Shown one piece after another: positions 1 through 10,679 of a stretch of DNA of 64,000 nucleotides. This DNA comes from Deinococcus metalli. Its GTDB lineage: Bacteria > Deinococcota > Deinococci > Deinococcales > Deinococcaceae. Position 1 is the first letter of the stretch. Each line of letters begins with the position of its first letter. Below the pieces are notes generated by a model, which searched no databases, had not been told where the DNA came from, and saw nothing but the letters and a program-made list of their open reading frames with translations. The translations under genes and the position numbers were made by a program. The DNA is taken from NCBI RefSeq assembly GCF_014201805.1, contig NZ_JACHFK010000003.1:186001-250000 (forward strand), given 5' to 3'.

Positions 1-706
1 CCTCCAGTTCCTGCCCGGTCAGATAGTCGCTGGCCCGCACGAAGCCCAGCGCGGCGTCCACGAGTTCATCCACCGTGCCGGCCCGCCCTGCCGGGATCTC
101 GCGCAGCGGCTGGCTCACGCTGGTCTCGATCACGCCGGGCGACACCACGTTCACGCTGACTCCGCTGCCGGCCAGCACCACCGCCAGCGCGCGGCTCAGG
201 TGCAGCACGCCCGCCTTGGCGACCACGTACGGCACGATGCCCGGCCGCGCCAGGATGTTGCGCGCGCCCGCGTACCCCAGGTTCACGATCCGGCCGTAGC
301 CCGCCGCGCGCATCACGCCCGCCGCTTCCTGACATGTGGCGAAGGTCGAGGTGAGGTTGCTGCCCAGCATGTCCGCCCACTCGGCGTCCGTGGTCTCCAG
401 CAGGGGCCGGTGCACGTAGTTGCCCACGTTGTTCACCAGCACGCCCAGCGGCGCGCCCGGAAACGCCGCGTGCGCGTCCTGCACCAGCCGCCGCGCCTGC
501 ACCGGGTCGGTCACGTCCGCGCGCAGGGTCACGGCCTGCACGCCCGCGTCCTGGCACTGCCGCGCCGTGTCCTCCGCGTCCGGGGCGCTGCTGCGGTAGT
601 GCACGGCCACGTGGCAGCCCTCGCGCGCCAGGGCCACCGCCAGAGCCCGCCCGATGCCGCGCGACGCGCCGGTGACGAGCGCCGTGCGCCCCGCCGCGCC
701 CGTCAC
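1..706 (-). CDS. SDR family oxidoreductase (3' end outside window)
   Basis: Short-chain dehydrogenase/reductase, a Rossmann-fold NAD(P)-dependent oxidoreductase of unknown substrate. A GTG start at 706 gives an N-terminus with TGASRGIG at about residues 12-19, the dinucleotide-binding glycine motif. An NNVG motif follows, in place of the usual NNAG, and later the YVVAK active-site Tyr/Lys pair. The position 13 residues before that Tyr, where SDRs normally carry the catalytic Ser, is Gly in the stretch NLGYAGARN, so catalysis may be atypical. The GTG overlaps the stop codon of the upstream NUDIX gene by 4 nt (GTGA), so the two are probably translationally coupled. The C-terminus lies beyond base 1. 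The family is clear; the substrate is not. Confidence 0.85.
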   Translation of the reverse strand, partial: MTGAAGRTALVTGASRGIGRALAVALAREGCHVAVHYRSSAPDAEDTARQCQDAGVQAVTLRADVTDPVQARRLVQDAHAAFPGAPLGVLVNNVGNYVHRPLLETTDAEWADMLGSNLTSTFATCQEAAGVMRAAGYGRIVNLGYAGARNILARPGIVPYVVAKAGVLHLSRALAVVLAGSGVSVNVVSPGVIETSVSQPLREIPAGRAGTVDELVDAALGFVRASDYLTGQELE

Positions 707-1113
707 CCGTCCTCGCGTTTCAGCGCCAGGTCCACCAGCGTCCGCGTGACCGTGTTCAGCGGATAGTCCAGGGCACTGTGCAGCGGCACCCACGCCCACT
801 CCTCGATCTCCTCGTTCGGCGTGACCACGTGCCCGGACGTGGACGCGAAGTAGTCCACCAGCAGCAGATGAGCGTCCGTGTGGAACTCCGGCGACAGCAC
901 CGACTCCTGGGTCTGCGCGTACAGCACGTCGTGCAGCTCCAGGCCCACCTCCTCCCGGAATTCACGCGTCACGGCCGACAGCAGGCTCTCGCCCCACTCG
1001 ACCTTGCCGCCCGGCACGCCCCACAGCCCCCGCCACTTGGTGGTGCGGACGAGCAGCACCCGGCCATCCGCGCCCCACACCAGCGCTCCTACGCACACCA
1101 CCGGCCTCTGCAT
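703..1113 (-). CDS. NUDIX hydrolase, 136 aa
   Basis: Small cytoplasmic NUDIX-fold hydrolase, expected to split nucleoside-diphosphate-linked substrates. The signature G-x5-E-x7-REUxEExGU is visible as GGKVEWGES followed by [11 protein letters not shown] at about residues 35-60. The length is typical for a single-domain member. The ATG at 1113 is preceded by TACGCT and a 7 nt spacer, which points to a leaderless transcript and supports this start. It is the first gene of a two-gene unit with the overlapping SDR gene. The substrate cannot be predicted from sequence alone. Confidence 0.9.
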   Translation of the reverse strand: MQRPVVCVGALVWGADGRVLLVRTTKWRGLWGVPGGKVEWGESLLSAVTREFREEVGLELHDVLYAQTQESVLSPEFHTDAHLLLVDYFASTSGHVVTPNEEIEEWAWVPLHSALDYPLNTVTRTLVDLALKREDG

Positions 1114-1120
1114 GCCCGGC

Positions 1121-1126
1121 AGCGTA
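1121..1126 (-). promoter_or_regulatory. -10 hexamer TACGCT of leaderless NUDIX-SDR unit
   Basis: TACGCT lies 7 nt before the ATG at 1113, so transcription would begin at or next to the start codon. It fits the TANNNT pattern found before many genes in this window. Confidence 0.6.
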
Positions 1127-1146
1127 GCGTGGGAGCACGCGGGCGT

Positions 1147-2637
1147 TCAGCGTCCGCGCCTACGCATCACCCGCCGCTCCAGCGCCGTGATCAGCGAGTA
1201 CACCAGCACGCCGAACAGGATCAGCAGGGTGATCGCGGCGAACTGCGTGGCCTTGTCCGCGTAGTTGGCGGCGCGCTGCACCTGGAAGCCGAGCCCCTGA
1301 TGGTTCGGATCGACGAACTCCCACACCACGGCTCCGATCAGGGCCAGACTCGCAGCCAGTCGCAGCCCGCCCAGCAGCACCGGCAGCGCGCCCGGCAGTT
1401 CCAGATGGGTGAGGCGCTGCATGGCGGTCGCGCGTAAGGAACTGAAGACCTCGTGGTAGGCGCGGTCGACCTCGCGCACCCCAACCAGGGTGGACACGAT
1501 GATTGGATACAGCGCGCTCAGGGCGGACACCAGGACGGCGGGCAGGTAGCCATAGCCGACCCAGGACACGAGCAGTGGGGCCAGCACCACGATGGGCGTG
1601 CTCTGCGACGCGACCAGATACGGACTGACGAACCGTTCGAGCGGGCGGTACTTCGCCAGCGGGTAGCCGATCAGCAGGCCCAGGACACCGCCCAGCAAGG
1701 TGCCCAGCAGCGCGGTCGAGACGGTCGTCCAGAGCGACAGGGCAAGCGACGCTCGGCTGGCGATGAGCTTGTCCCAGACTGCCGACGGCAGCGGCAGCAG
1801 GTACGGTGCATTCAACTTTGCGGCCGCCACCTCCCACACGGTCAGGCCCAGCGCGATCGCCAGCAGCGGCAACAGCCGCGACCGGCTGAACGGTTCTCTG
1901 CCCTCCACGCGCAGCCGGGTGGAGTCGCCCGCGCCCAGCACGGCGCGCAGGTGCGCCTCCATGCCGTCGGTGTACGCGCTCACGCGGCCCTCGCCGCGCG
2001 TGTCGAGGATCTCCACGATCTTGCCGCCGCGCAGCACGGCCACCCGGTCGGCCAGCCACACGGCCTCGCGGATGGAGTGCGTGACGAGGACCGTGGTGCG
2101 CCCGGTCTTCTCGTGCAGGTGGCGCAGTTCGGCGTTGAAGCGTTCGCGCACCAGGGCGTCCAGGGCGGCGAAGGGCTCGTCGAGCAGCAGCACGTCGCCG
2201 CTCTGGGCCAGCGCGCGGGCCAGGGCGATGCGGGCGCGCATGCCGCCGGAGAGCTGCGCGGGGTAGTAGTCCGCGTAGGCCTCCATGCCGACCAGGTGCA
2301 GCGCCTCGCGGGCGTCCAGGCCGCCGCCGGCACCCAGCACGGCCGGGAGCTGCACGTTGCGCAGCGCGGTGCGCCATGGCAGCAGCCGGTAGTCCTGGAA
2401 CACCAGCGCGGGCGCGGACTGCACCCGCACGCTGCCGGACACGGGCCGCAGCAGCCCCGCGATCACGCGCAGCACGGTGCTCTTGCCGCCGCCCGACGGG
2501 CCGATCAGGGCCAGGAACTCGCCCCGACGCACGTCCACGCTCACGCCGTCGAGGATGGTCTCGCCGCCCAGGCGCACCGTGACGTCCCGCAGTTCGATGG
2601 GTGCGTCCACTGCGGCGGGCGGGGCGCCGGCCGTCAT
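1147..2637 (-). CDS. Fused ABC transporter ATPase-permease (NMT1/taurine/thiamine-precursor type)
   Basis: One 496-residue protein combines the two inner-membrane components of an ABC importer that are usually separate. Residues 1-240 are an ATPase of the SsuB/TauB/ThiZ type: Walker [10 protein letters not shown] at 46-54, Q-loop [10 protein letters not shown], signature LSGGM at 129-133, Walker B LLDEP at 151-155 and an H-loop THSIRE. Residues 250-496 are a BPD_transp_1 permease with about six membrane segments and an EAA-like loop ending in ELPGALP. The start chosen is the ATG at 2637, which overlaps the EamA stop (ATGA). No solute-binding protein is adjacent. The orphan NMT1-like binding protein at 61.9-62.9 kb is a plausible partner. 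The fusion is in frame with no sign of error. Confidence 0.88.
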   Translation of the reverse strand: MTAGAPPAAVDAPIELRDVTVRLGGETILDGVSVDVRRGEFLALIGPSGGGKSTVLRVIAGLLRPVSGSVRVQSAPALVFQDYRLLPWRTALRNVQLPAVLGAGGGLDAREALHLVGMEAYADYYPAQLSGGMRARIALARALAQSGDVLLLDEPFAALDALVRERFNAELRHLHEKTGRTTVLVTHSIREAVWLADRVAVLRGGKIVEILDTRGEGRVSAYTDGMEAHLRAVLGAGDSTRLRVEGREPFSRSRLLPLLAIALGLTVWEVAAAKLNAPYLLPLPSAVWDKLIASRASLALSLWTTVSTALLGTLLGGVLGLLIGYPLAKYRPLERFVSPYLVASQSTPIVVLAPLLVSWVGYGYLPAVLVSALSALYPIIVSTLVGVREVDRAYHEVFSSLRATAMQRLTHLELPGALPVLLGGLRLAASLALIGAVVWEFVDPNHQGLGFQVQRAANYADKATQFAAITLLILFGVLVYSLITALERRVMRRRGR

Positions 2638-3554
2638 GGCTGCGCCGCCGGGCGCGGGCGGCCCACCGTGTTCACCAGGACCACGCCGGCGACCGCCACC
2701 GCGCCGCCCAGCAGAGAGATCACGTGCGGCACCTCGCCCAGCCACAGCCACGCGATCAGGATGGCGAACACCGGCGAGACGTACAGGAACGACGTGGTCG
2801 CGCTCGGCCCGACCCGCGACAGGGCGAAGGTCCACGTGAGGTACGCCAGGGCCGCCGGGAACAGCCCGATGTAGATCACGGCCAGGTGCGCGCCCAGCGG
2901 CGCGGCGCGCAGCTCTCCCGCGAAGCCCGGCAGGAACACCAGCATGGGCACCGTGCCCAGGATCAGCGACCACACCGTGAAGTGCAGCGGGTTGATCTCA
3001 CGCAGCACTGACTTCTGGAACACGAAGTACAGCGACGTGAACAGCGCCGCCGCCAGTATCAGCAGGGCGCCCTGCGTGAAGTTCACACCCTGGCCGCTGC
3101 CCAGCACGATCAGGGTCACGCCGGCCAGGCTGACCAGGGTGCCCAGCCAGCCCAGCGCGTTCAGCCGCTCGCCGGCGAAGCGCGTGGCGAGCAGCGCCGT
3201 GATCACCGGCCCGGCCGCGATGATCAGGCTGGCGGTGCCGGCCGGGACGCTGGTCTCGCCGTAGTTCAGGCACACGTGGTACAGCGTGATGCCGGAGAAA
3301 CTCAGCAGCGCGATCCGCCACAGCAGCCGCGCGGGCGGCAGCGGAATGCGCGCGATCACGGCGTACGCGCCCAGCGCCGCGGCGGCCACCAGGAAGCGGT
3401 ACAGGGTCAGGTGCCCGGGGGTGAAGGCCGCCAGCCCTGCCCGGATGCCCGCGAAGGCCGACGCCCAGAACGCGATGGTCACCAGAATTGCCCCCAGCGA
3501 CAGCGGATCGAGGCGGCCGGGAACGGGGCGGAGGGTGGAGGAGGTCGTGCTCAC
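2634..3554 (-). CDS. EamA/DMT superfamily transporter, 306 aa
   Basis: Drug/metabolite transporter of the inner membrane with ten predicted hydrophobic segments, arranged as two EamA repeats; the second begins at about residue 160. The length matches RhaT/YdcZ-type exporters. The substrate is unknown; family members export amino acids, purines or other small metabolites. The start is a GTG at 3554 with TAGGCT 6 nt upstream, again a leaderless layout. It is the first gene of an operon with the fused ABC transporter, which it overlaps by 4 nt, so the two may handle related compounds. Confidence 0.87.
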   Translation of the reverse strand: MSTTSSTLRPVPGRLDPLSLGAILVTIAFWASAFAGIRAGLAAFTPGHLTLYRFLVAAAALGAYAVIARIPLPPARLLWRIALLSFSGITLYHVCLNYGETSVPAGTASLIIAAGPVITALLATRFAGERLNALGWLGTLVSLAGVTLIVLGSGQGVNFTQGALLILAAALFTSLYFVFQKSVLREINPLHFTVWSLILGTVPMLVFLPGFAGELRAAPLGAHLAVIYIGLFPAALAYLTWTFALSRVGPSATTSFLYVSPVFAILIAWLWLGEVPHVISLLGGAVAVAGVVLVNTVGRPRPAAQP

Positions 3555-3560
3555 CTTGTC

Positions 3561-3566
3561 AGCCTA
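3561..3566 (-). promoter_or_regulatory. -10 hexamer TAGGCT of leaderless EamA-ABC operon
   Basis: TAGGCT is separated from the GTG start at 3554 by 6 nt. This supports a GTG start without a ribosome binding site. Confidence 0.55.
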
Positions 3567-3755
3567 GAGCACCGTGCGCGGGACGTGCCGCCTGCCGCGC
3601 TCCCCCAGTACCCCGGTCCCTCCACTGCCGCCGTGCCTCAACTTCACCGCAAGGGGCGCCACACCCGCGCCGGCCACGGGAGCGCGAGCATGCGGGCGCC
3701 CACACCGACGCACCACCCCGGCCGCCCCCACGGGCCGCCACTGGAGGCACCCCGC

Positions 3756-3947
3756 ATGGGAGAAGGCAAGCCGCAGACCGTCAGCACCCCCGAGACCATG
3801 GCCACCCACACCGGCAGCGACACCGCGACGCACGGCGCGAACACCAATCTGGACGCCAACACCCAGGGCGGTCCGCAGAGCGGCGCGGACCGCTCGGCCA
3901 CCCACGAGGTCGAGCGTCAGCACGAACCGGCCGACGAGCCCGGTTGA
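3756..3947 (+). CDS. Small hydrophilic protein, 63 aa, unknown
   Basis: A short protein rich in Thr, Gly, His, Asn and Glu, with no hydrophobic stretch and no motif I recognise. It is probably intrinsically disordered. The ATG at 3756 is preceded by a GGAGG-like sequence (3743-3747) at suitable spacing, and the frame ends with TGA at 3945-3947. It stands alone, about 120 nt upstream of the SRPBCC gene. Its composition resembles small hydrophilic stress proteins, but that is only an impression. Its reality rests on the ribosome binding site. Confidence 0.55.
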   Translation: MGEGKPQTVSTPETMATHTGSDTATHGANTNLDANTQGGPQSGADRSATHEVERQHEPADEPG

Positions 3948-4065
3948 GCGCGGCTGGAGGGCGTGCGCGGCGCGCGCCGGGCGAACCGAGTTTAGGCACG
4001 GTTGGCCAAGGCTTCACCTCGCCCATGAGGAGCGCGCCTACACTGCCTTGCACGGAGGAACGAAG

Positions 4066-4716
4066 ATGACCAACAACCAGACGGGCATGGATCAGACACG
4101 CATGATGACGGGCGCGGCGGGTGGCGCGCTCGTCCTGATGGGGCTGCGTAAGCGCGGCGTGCTGGGCCTGGGCCTCGCCGCGGTCGGCGGGTACCTCGCG
4201 TACCGCGCCGCGACCGGCCACGACCCCGTGATGGCCGCCGCCGGGCTGGGCGGGTCCGGCACGTCGTCCAAGCCGATCTTCGTCGAGCACAGCGTCGTGA
4301 TCGACCGCACGCCGCAGCAGGTCTACGACTACTGGCGCAAGCTGGAGAACCTGCCGCGCATCATGAGCCACCTCGAGAGCGTCACGGAACTGGACACCAA
4401 GCGCAGCCGCTGGGTCGCCAAGGCCCCGCTGGGCACGCACGTGGAGTGGGAAGCGGAGATCGTGAACGACAAGCCCGGCCAGCGCATCGGGTGGCACTCG
4501 CTGCCCGGCGCGACCGTGGACAACGCGGGCAGCGTGCAGTTCGAGGAACTCCCGAACGGCCACACACGCGTGCATGTGGCCCTGTCGTACCGTCCGCCCG
4601 CCGGCCCGCTCGGCGCGGCCGTGGCGAAACTGTTCGGCGAGGAACCCAGCCAGCAGATCGCCGAGGACCTGCAGAAGTTCAAGGCGAGCTTCGAGGGCAT
4701 GGGCACACCGGCCTGA
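4066..4716 (+). CDS. DUF2892-like/SRPBCC membrane-anchored protein, 216 aa
   Basis: The N-terminal 60 residues form a short glycine-rich hydrophobic region resembling DUF2892, expected to anchor the protein in the inner membrane. From about residue 70 there is an SRPBCC (START-like, cyclase/dehydrase) domain beginning [19 protein letters not shown], a fold with a deep pocket for hydrophobic ligands. The ligand is unknown. The start is set by a strong GGAGG at 4054-4058, with TACACT as a likely -10 at 4039-4044. A long inverted repeat follows the stop, so it is probably transcribed alone. Confidence 0.8.
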   Translation: MTNNQTGMDQTRMMTGAAGGALVLMGLRKRGVLGLGLAAVGGYLAYRAATGHDPVMAAAGLGGSGTSSKPIFVEHSVVIDRTPQQVYDYWRKLENLPRIMSHLESVTELDTKRSRWVAKAPLGTHVEWEAEIVNDKPGQRIGWHSLPGATVDNAGSVQFEELPNGHTRVHVALSYRPPAGPLGAAVAKLFGEEPSQQIAEDLQKFKASFEGMGTPA

Positions 4717-4731
4717 TCTCAGTTCCGGTGT

Positions 4732-4761
4732 GGCGGCTCCACTCCGTGAGGTGGAGCCGCC
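4732..4761 (+). terminator. Hairpin terminator after SRPBCC gene
   Basis: GGCGGCTCCAC (4732-4742) pairs perfectly with GTGGAGCCGCC (4751-4761) around an 8 nt loop. No T-run follows. Confidence 0.6.
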
Positions 4762-4806
4762 GTGCTGTGGCCTTGGGTGCGGGACGCGCGGCCCGCTCCT
4801 GCGGAC

Positions 4807-4812
4807 TACGCT
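4807..4812 (+). promoter_or_regulatory. -10 hexamer TACGCT, leaderless
   Basis: TACGCT lies 6 nt before the ATG at 4819. No ribosome binding site is present, in keeping with a leaderless mRNA. Confidence 0.55.
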
Positions 4813-4818
4813 GGGGCC

Positions 4819-5184
4819 ATGACCGCCGTGAAGATCACCCAGGTGCAGCACCAGCAGCGCCGCCCCCGGCCCTTCCTGGACCTGGCGGGATTCTTCCTGT
4901 TCTTCGGGATCTCCGGCGTGGACCAGGGCCGCGAGGAGCGCATGCGGCGGCGCTTCGAGGCCGAGACCTTCACGCACCGCGTCACGGCGCACGTGGCGCC
5001 CGCGCTGCCGCCGGGCCGCTACCGCCTGGAGGGCCTGCCGGACGAGGTCGCGCGGCGCCCGTGGGTGGTCGAGCGGGCCGGGCTCGCCGTCGCCACCCTC
5101 AGCGACGACAGCTGGGCGGCCTTCCAGACGTGGCAGCGGGGCGGCCAGCTGGGCGTGCGCGCTGTTCCGGCCCCGGAGTCCTGA
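4819..5184 (+). CDS. Conserved-looking hypothetical protein, 121 aa
   Basis: A soluble, Arg-rich protein of 121 residues that I do not recognise. One short hydrophobic stretch (LAGFFLFFGISG, about residues 22-33) precedes a basic segment, and the second half reads as mixed alpha/beta (RYRLEGLPDEVARRPWVVER). The start is supported by TACGCT six bases before the ATG. It lies between the SRPBCC gene and rpoZ in the same direction, but a separate promoter precedes rpoZ. No function is proposed. Confidence 0.65.
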   Translation: MTAVKITQVQHQQRRPRPFLDLAGFFLFFGISGVDQGREERMRRRFEAETFTHRVTAHVAPALPPGRYRLEGLPDEVARRPWVVERAGLAVATLSDDSWAAFQTWQRGGQLGVRAVPAPES

Positions 5185-5223
5185 GCGGCTCCCCGGTCGT
5201 CCTGACTGTGATCCTCCCCAGGG

Positions 5224-5252
5224 TGGATCGCCCGCACCGTGTGGGGTAGAGT
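5224..5252 (+). promoter_or_regulatory. Probable rpoZ promoter
   Basis: TGGATC (5224-5229), a 17 bp spacer and TAGAGT (5247-5252) form a plausible sigma-70-type promoter with a leader of about 45 nt. The -35 match is weak. Confidence 0.45.
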
Positions 5253-5301
5253 GGGGGGCTGACCGCGCCACCCCGAGCGCGTGCCCACGGAGGAAACGAG
5301 T

Positions 5302-5601
5302 ATGGCGGAACGAGACATTGACAAGCTGCTGGCCATGACGGACAGCAAGTACCGGCTGAGCGTCGTGACGGCCAAACGCGCCCTGCAGCTGCGCAGCGGC
5401 GCGCCCAGCGTGCTGCCCACCGAGCAGCGCGTGCGCACCCGCAACCTGGTCACGCAGGCCATGCGTGAACTCGCGACCGGCAAGCTCACGGTCGGTACCG
5501 AGCTGATGGACGAGCAGCGGTTCCACCAGGACTACGTGCGCCAGCGCCAGGCCCAGCTGCAGGCGCAGCTGAACGCCGAACGCGAACGCGAGCGCGACTG
5601 A
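5302..5601 (+). CDS. rpoZ: DNA-directed RNA polymerase omega subunit
   Basis: Omega chaperones folding of the beta-prime subunit and its assembly into core RNA polymerase. The 99-residue product starts MAERDIDKLLAMTDSKYRL and contains the family pattern around VVTAKRALQL, then RNLVTQAMRELATGKL, matching the conserved helix of RpoZ, followed by a charged Gln/Arg tail. The length agrees with Deinococcus-Thermus omega proteins. ACGGAGGAAACGAGT before the ATG provides a strong ribosome binding site, so this gene has a normal leader, unlike many of its neighbours. It is closed by a hairpin followed by TTCTCGTT. Confidence 0.88.
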   Translation: MAERDIDKLLAMTDSKYRLSVVTAKRALQLRSGAPSVLPTEQRVRTRNLVTQAMRELATGKLTVGTELMDEQRFHQDYVRQRQAQLQAQLNAERERERD

Positions 5602-5618
5602 CCGCACACGCAGCGGGG

Positions 5619-5652
5619 CGGGCCGGGCAGCACTGTCCGGCCCGTTCTCGTT
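5619..5652 (+). terminator. rpoZ intrinsic terminator
   Basis: CGGGCCGG (5619-5626) pairs with CCGGCCCG (5637-5644), then TTCTCGTT follows. It is the most T-rich terminator tail seen in the window. Confidence 0.65.
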
Positions 5653-5681
5653 GACGGCCTGCGGCGTCTATCCTGGGCCGC

Positions 5682-6974
<1,293 letters not shown>

Positions 6975-7003
6975 CTCCCGGCCCTCTGGCCCCCTCTGCG
7001 GGC

Positions 7004-7576
<573 letters not shown>

Positions 7577-7634
7577 GGCTGGCATTCTACGGGCCGGAAC
7601 GTGAGGGCATGCGGGGAGCGGAGCGGACGCTTCT

Positions 7635-8894
7635 TCAGAGGACCCACTCGCCCGCGCGCATCAGCGGCTCGCGCTCGCCGCCGGCGGTGATGCCGTCCAC
7701 GTCCGTGTCGGGCGTGCCGATCATCCAGTCCACGTGGATCAGCGAGTCGTTGCCGCCTGCCGCCGCCAGGGTGGCCTCGTCCTCGCCGCCCACGACGTTG
7801 GTGGGGTAGCAGCGGCCCAGCGCGATGTGCGACGCAGCGTTCTCGTCGAACAGCGTGTTCAGGAACAGCGTGCCGGTGCGCGCGACCGGCGCCGAGGCCG
7901 GCACCAGCGCGATCTCGCCCAGGTGCGCGGCGCCCTCGTCCGTGGCGAGCAGGCGCTCCAGCGTGTCCTGCCCGCGCGCCGCGCTGACCTCCACCGCCCG
8001 GCCACCCTCGAAGCGCACGCGGATGCCCTCGACGAGCTGCCCACGCACGCTCAGCGGCTTGCTGGCCACCGCCCAGCCCTCCACGCGCTCCCGGTGCGGC
8101 GCGGTGAAGATCTCGTCGGTCGGCAGGTTCGGCACGCCCAGGATGCCGTTTCTGGCGACCTCGCCGCCGCCCATCCACACGTGGTTCTCTGCGAGGCCCA
8201 CCGTCAGGTCAGTGCCCAGGCCCGAGCGCAGGTGGATCGCCGCGTACTGCCTGGCGTTCAGCACGTCGCCCAGACGCTTGAGCTGCCGCACGTGCGTGTC
8301 CCACGCGGCCACCGGGTCGGCCTGATCCACGCGCGTGACGGTGAAGATGTCGGCCCACAGGCGCTCCACGGCCTCGGTCTCGCCGAGCTCCGGGTACACC
8401 CGGGCGGCCCACGCCGGCGTGGCGATGGCCGCGACCGTCCAGTTCACGTGCATGCCGCCGATCGCCTCGGACACGGCCCGCAGGGCCTGGGCCTGCACCT
8501 TGCTGCGCGCCGCCACCCGCTCGGGGTTCACGCCGGCCAGCAGCGACGGGTCCTCGCCCACGATGGTGATCATGGCGTAGCCGTCCGCGACCATCGCCTC
8601 GCGCTCGCGCGCCACCCACTCCGGCAGGAAGGTCACGGCCTCATCGCTGCCGTCCTCGAACAGCGCCAGCGCCAGGTGCGGGTCGGTGTAGACCACACGC
8701 ACGTCGGCCGCGCCGGCCCGGTACGCGGCGCGGGCGGTCAGGCGGGCGAGTTCCGTCGCCTCGACGGGCGCCGCGATGTGCACTTTGCCGCCGCGCGGCA
8801 GGTTCACGCCGGTGTGGATGAGCAACTCGGCGTAGCGGGCGAGCTTCGCTCCGAAGTCGCCCGGAGGAGCACTGTTCACAGTCGAATTGGTCAT
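7635..8894 (-). CDS. M29-family aminopeptidase (AmpS/aminopeptidase T type), 419 aa
   Basis: Metal-dependent aminopeptidase that removes N-terminal residues from peptides in the cytoplasm. The family's metal ligands appear in order: Glu in [13 protein letters not shown], Glu in LGEIALVP, His and Tyr in [10 protein letters not shown], and His/Asp in [10 protein letters not shown]. The length (419) is typical of M29. The ATG at 8894 lies 7 nt after TAGAGT, giving this gene its own possible leaderless promoter inside the end of the upstream regulator gene, whose TGA ends only a few bases earlier. It is probably co-transcribed with the ArsR-DUF2087 regulator, which may adjust its level. Confidence 0.9.
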   Translation of the reverse strand: MTNSTVNSAPPGDFGAKLARYAELLIHTGVNLPRGGKVHIAAPVEATELARLTARAAYRAGAADVRVVYTDPHLALALFEDGSDEAVTFLPEWVAREREAMVADGYAMITIVGEDPSLLAGVNPERVAARSKVQAQALRAVSEAIGGMHVNWTVAAIATPAWAARVYPELGETEAVERLWADIFTVTRVDQADPVAAWDTHVRQLKRLGDVLNARQYAAIHLRSGLGTDLTVGLAENHVWMGGGEVARNGILGVPNLPTDEIFTAPHRERVEGWAVASKPLSVRGQLVEGIRVRFEGGRAVEVSAARGQDTLERLLATDEGAAHLGEIALVPASAPVARTGTLFLNTLFDENAASHIALGRCYPTNVVGGEDEATLAAAGGNDSLIHVDWMIGTPDTDVDGITAGGEREPLMRAGEWVL

Positions 8895-8899
8895 TGCCG

Positions 8900-9502
8900 T
8901 CACTCTAGCGGCCCGGCCCCGGCGGCGTCCGCCGTCCCGGGACTGTCCGTTCCGTCGGGCGTCACGCGCCAGTACACGCCCCGCTCGCGCGCCAGCACGC
9001 CGATGCCGACCATCTCGCGGCGCAGCGTGGAGACGTCCGGGTGCACTCCGCCCAGGATGGCGTTGACCTCGCGTTCCGGGTACATGCGGCCCGGCTCGAA
9101 CCGCTGGCCCAGCTCGTGCATGACCACCACCTTCTTCTTCAGCTGCGCCGGAATGGTCGTGAGCCGGCCGCCCTGGAAGAACGACCGCAACACCCGCTCG
9201 CGGTAGGGATCGGCCGAGGGGAGCGTGGGCGTGGTCCCGCGGACCAGGCCCGCCAGCGTCGCGTCCAGCGCCGCGTGGTCCGGGCCGTGCAGGCGCGCGT
9301 GTCCGTGCTGCCGCGCAGTCATCAGCCCCACCTCGACAAGCTGTGACAGGTGGTGGCTGACGGTGGCGGGCGCGAGGTTCATCAGCCGCGCGAGCTCCTC
9401 CCCGGACAGCGGTTCGTGCCACGTCAGGCGCAGCAGGCTCAGGCGGGCCGGGTGCGACAGGGCGCGGAACACGGCCGCGCGGGCGTTCAGGTCGTCGCTC
9501 AT
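8900..9502 (-). CDS. ArsR-type HTH regulator with C-terminal DUF2087, 200 aa
   Basis: The N-terminus (about residues 8-80) is an ArsR-like winged helix: [16 protein letters not shown], then [20 protein letters not shown], the recognition helix region. The C-terminus (about 100-180) matches DUF2087, with a [17 protein letters not shown] block and [11 protein letters not shown]. No Cys metal site of the ArsR kind is seen, so the inducer is probably not a metal. It is the first gene of an operon with the aminopeptidase. Two copies of GATTCGA-N6-TCGAA lie 65-113 bp upstream, one of them inside a promoter spacer, which suggests repression of its own operon. Confidence 0.85.
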   Translation of the reverse strand: MSDDLNARAAVFRALSHPARLSLLRLTWHEPLSGEELARLMNLAPATVSHHLSQLVEVGLMTARQHGHARLHGPDHAALDATLAGLVRGTTPTLPSADPYRERVLRSFFQGGRLTTIPAQLKKKVVVMHELGQRFEPGRMYPEREVNAILGGVHPDVSTLRREMVGIGVLARERGVYWRVTPDGTDSPGTADAAGAGPLE

Positions 9503-9553
9503 GGCTGGCTCGCCGGAGGGTCAGGCCGTTCATGTCTTGCGGACAGCGCTGCG

Positions 9554-9615
9554 GACAGTTCCATACGATTCGATCCTCCTCGAATCAAGGTACAAGATTC
9601 GAAGATCATCGAACT
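9554..9615 (-). promoter_or_regulatory. Promoter with paired palindromic operators for the ArsR-DUF2087 operon
   Basis: Operator 1 is a perfect inverted repeat GATTCGA (9567-9573), 6 nt, TCGAATC (9580-9586). Operator 2 begins with the same half-site GATTCGA (9596-9602), then 6 nt and TCGAA (9609-9613). The centres are 29 bp apart. On the minus strand TTGATT, 17 bp, TATGGA forms a sigma-70-like promoter with operator 1 mostly within its spacer, so binding would block transcription. Confidence 0.6.
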
Positions 9616-9654
9616 CCGCCGAATGGCCTGCCCGCATGGCGCCCTGCCCCCGGC

Positions 9655-10389
9655 TCACGACGCCAGGAAGTCCACCTGCACGCCGCTCGCGTCGGCCAGC
9701 GACCGCGCTTCACGGAGCTGCGACTGCGCGGCCAGCCGCAGCGCCCGCTCCGGCCGCCGCCACAGCGCCTGCGCCACCCGGCTGGCGCGGCGCACCAGGA
9801 TCGCCTCGCCCGGCTGCGCCAGCCCCACCGCCGCCATCAGTGCCTGCGCGCTCGGCGGCACCTCCGACTCCAGATCCAGCGCCACCAGCGCCGTCACCCG
9901 CTCCGACGCCCGGCGCAGACTGACCCGCGCCTCAGCCCAGCCCGGCCGGTGCTCGATCAGCACGTCCGCCTGCACCCCCGGCACGCTGCCCCCGCCACCG
10001 CGCCGCGCCTCGTTCGCCAGTTCGTGCGCCACCAGCATATGCCGGCGCGTCCGCGGCGCATACCGCACCTGCAGCGCCACCTCGCGCGCCGCCGCCGCCT
10101 CCGTCACCTCACGCGCCGCGCCGTGCAGCAACTCCGGCCCGCGCCCCCGGCCCACCGACGCGATGACCGCCTCGTTGTCCGTGTGCACCGTGAGCGCCTC
10201 GCCCGGCGGGGCCAGACGCACCGCCTCCAGCACCGCCCGCACCTCTGCCACGTTGTTGTCCGGCGAATCGAGCTGCCCCTGAAACCGCGCGGGCAACTGC
10301 CCCGGCGAGATCAGCACCAGTCCCCAGCCGCCCACACCCGACCCGTCCGGCAACTCGTGCCAGCTCGCATCCACGAACGCATGGTTCAT
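9655..10389 (-). CDS. RNase H-like domain protein, 244 aa
   Basis: The first 135 residues have the RNase HI fold signature with all four acidic positions: Asp in AFVDASW, Glu in NNVAEVRAV, Asp in VHTDNEAV, and a late AHELANEA. It may cut RNA in RNA-DNA hybrids or act on structured nucleic acid. The remaining 110 residues are an Ala/Arg-rich helical extension absent from ordinary RNase HI of about 155 residues. A GGGGGTG stretch precedes the ATG at 10389. It lies just downstream of a tiny XRE-like gene on the same strand, so the two may form an operon. Hybrid-RNase activity is inferred only. Confidence 0.72.
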   Translation of the reverse strand: MNHAFVDASWHELPDGSGVGGWGLVLISPGQLPARFQGQLDSPDNNVAEVRAVLEAVRLAPPGEALTVHTDNEAVIASVGRGRGPELLHGAAREVTEAAAAREVALQVRYAPRTRRHMLVAHELANEARRGGGGSVPGVQADVLIEHRPGWAEARVSLRRASERVTALVALDLESEVPPSAQALMAAVGLAQPGEAILVRRASRVAQALWRRPERALRLAAQSQLREARSLADASGVQVDFLAS

Positions 10390-10431
10390 GCCCGCACCCC
10401 CAGGAACCCTACGCTCCGCACCCCGCGCTGC

Positions 10432-10632
10432 CTACAGCGTGATGTCCAGCATCCGCTCCAGCACGGCCCGCGCCCCCAGGTGCACGCTGCGCGGATCGAA
10501 CTCCCCCTGCTCCAGCCTCCGCAGCAGCGCGGGTTCCAGCCCCGCCGCCCGCGCCAATTCCTCCAGCCCGATCCCCAGCAGCTGCCGACGCATCCGCACC
10601 ACCACCGCCCCCGGAAACGGTACCGACTCCAT
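10432..10632 (-). CDS. Small XRE/Cro-like helix-turn-helix protein, 66 aa
   Basis: A 66-residue protein with a single helix-turn-helix of the lambda-repressor type, readable as LGIGLEELARAAGLEPALLRRLEQGE. A DNA-binding role is likely, perhaps on nearby promoters. The ATG at 10632 is preferred; an upstream ATG at 10662 would add residues lacking the fold. It is divergent from pyrE, 47 bp away, so the two promoters overlap, and it lies 42 bp upstream of the RNase H-like gene. No toxin-antitoxin partner is evident, although a short HTH with a nuclease-fold neighbour invites that thought. Confidence 0.6.
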   Translation of the reverse strand: MESVPFPGAVVVRMRRQLLGIGLEELARAAGLEPALLRRLEQGEFDPRSVHLGARAVLERMLDITL

Positions 10633-10667
10633 ACCCCACCATGCCACGCCGCGCCCGGCCACAATGG

Positions 10668-10673
10668 AATAAT
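10668..10673 (+). promoter_or_regulatory. -10 element AATAAT of leaderless pyrE
   Basis: AATAAT is separated from the pyrE ATG at 10680 by CACCGC. It is a weaker match than the TANNNT examples because the first base is A. Confidence 0.4.
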
Positions 10674-10679
10674 CACCGC

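Noticed and set aside
10432..10632. XRE-like protein with RNase H-like gene as toxin-antitoxin pair
   Set aside because: The downstream protein has RNase HI features and a long extension rather than a known toxin fold; no supporting feature beyond adjacency.
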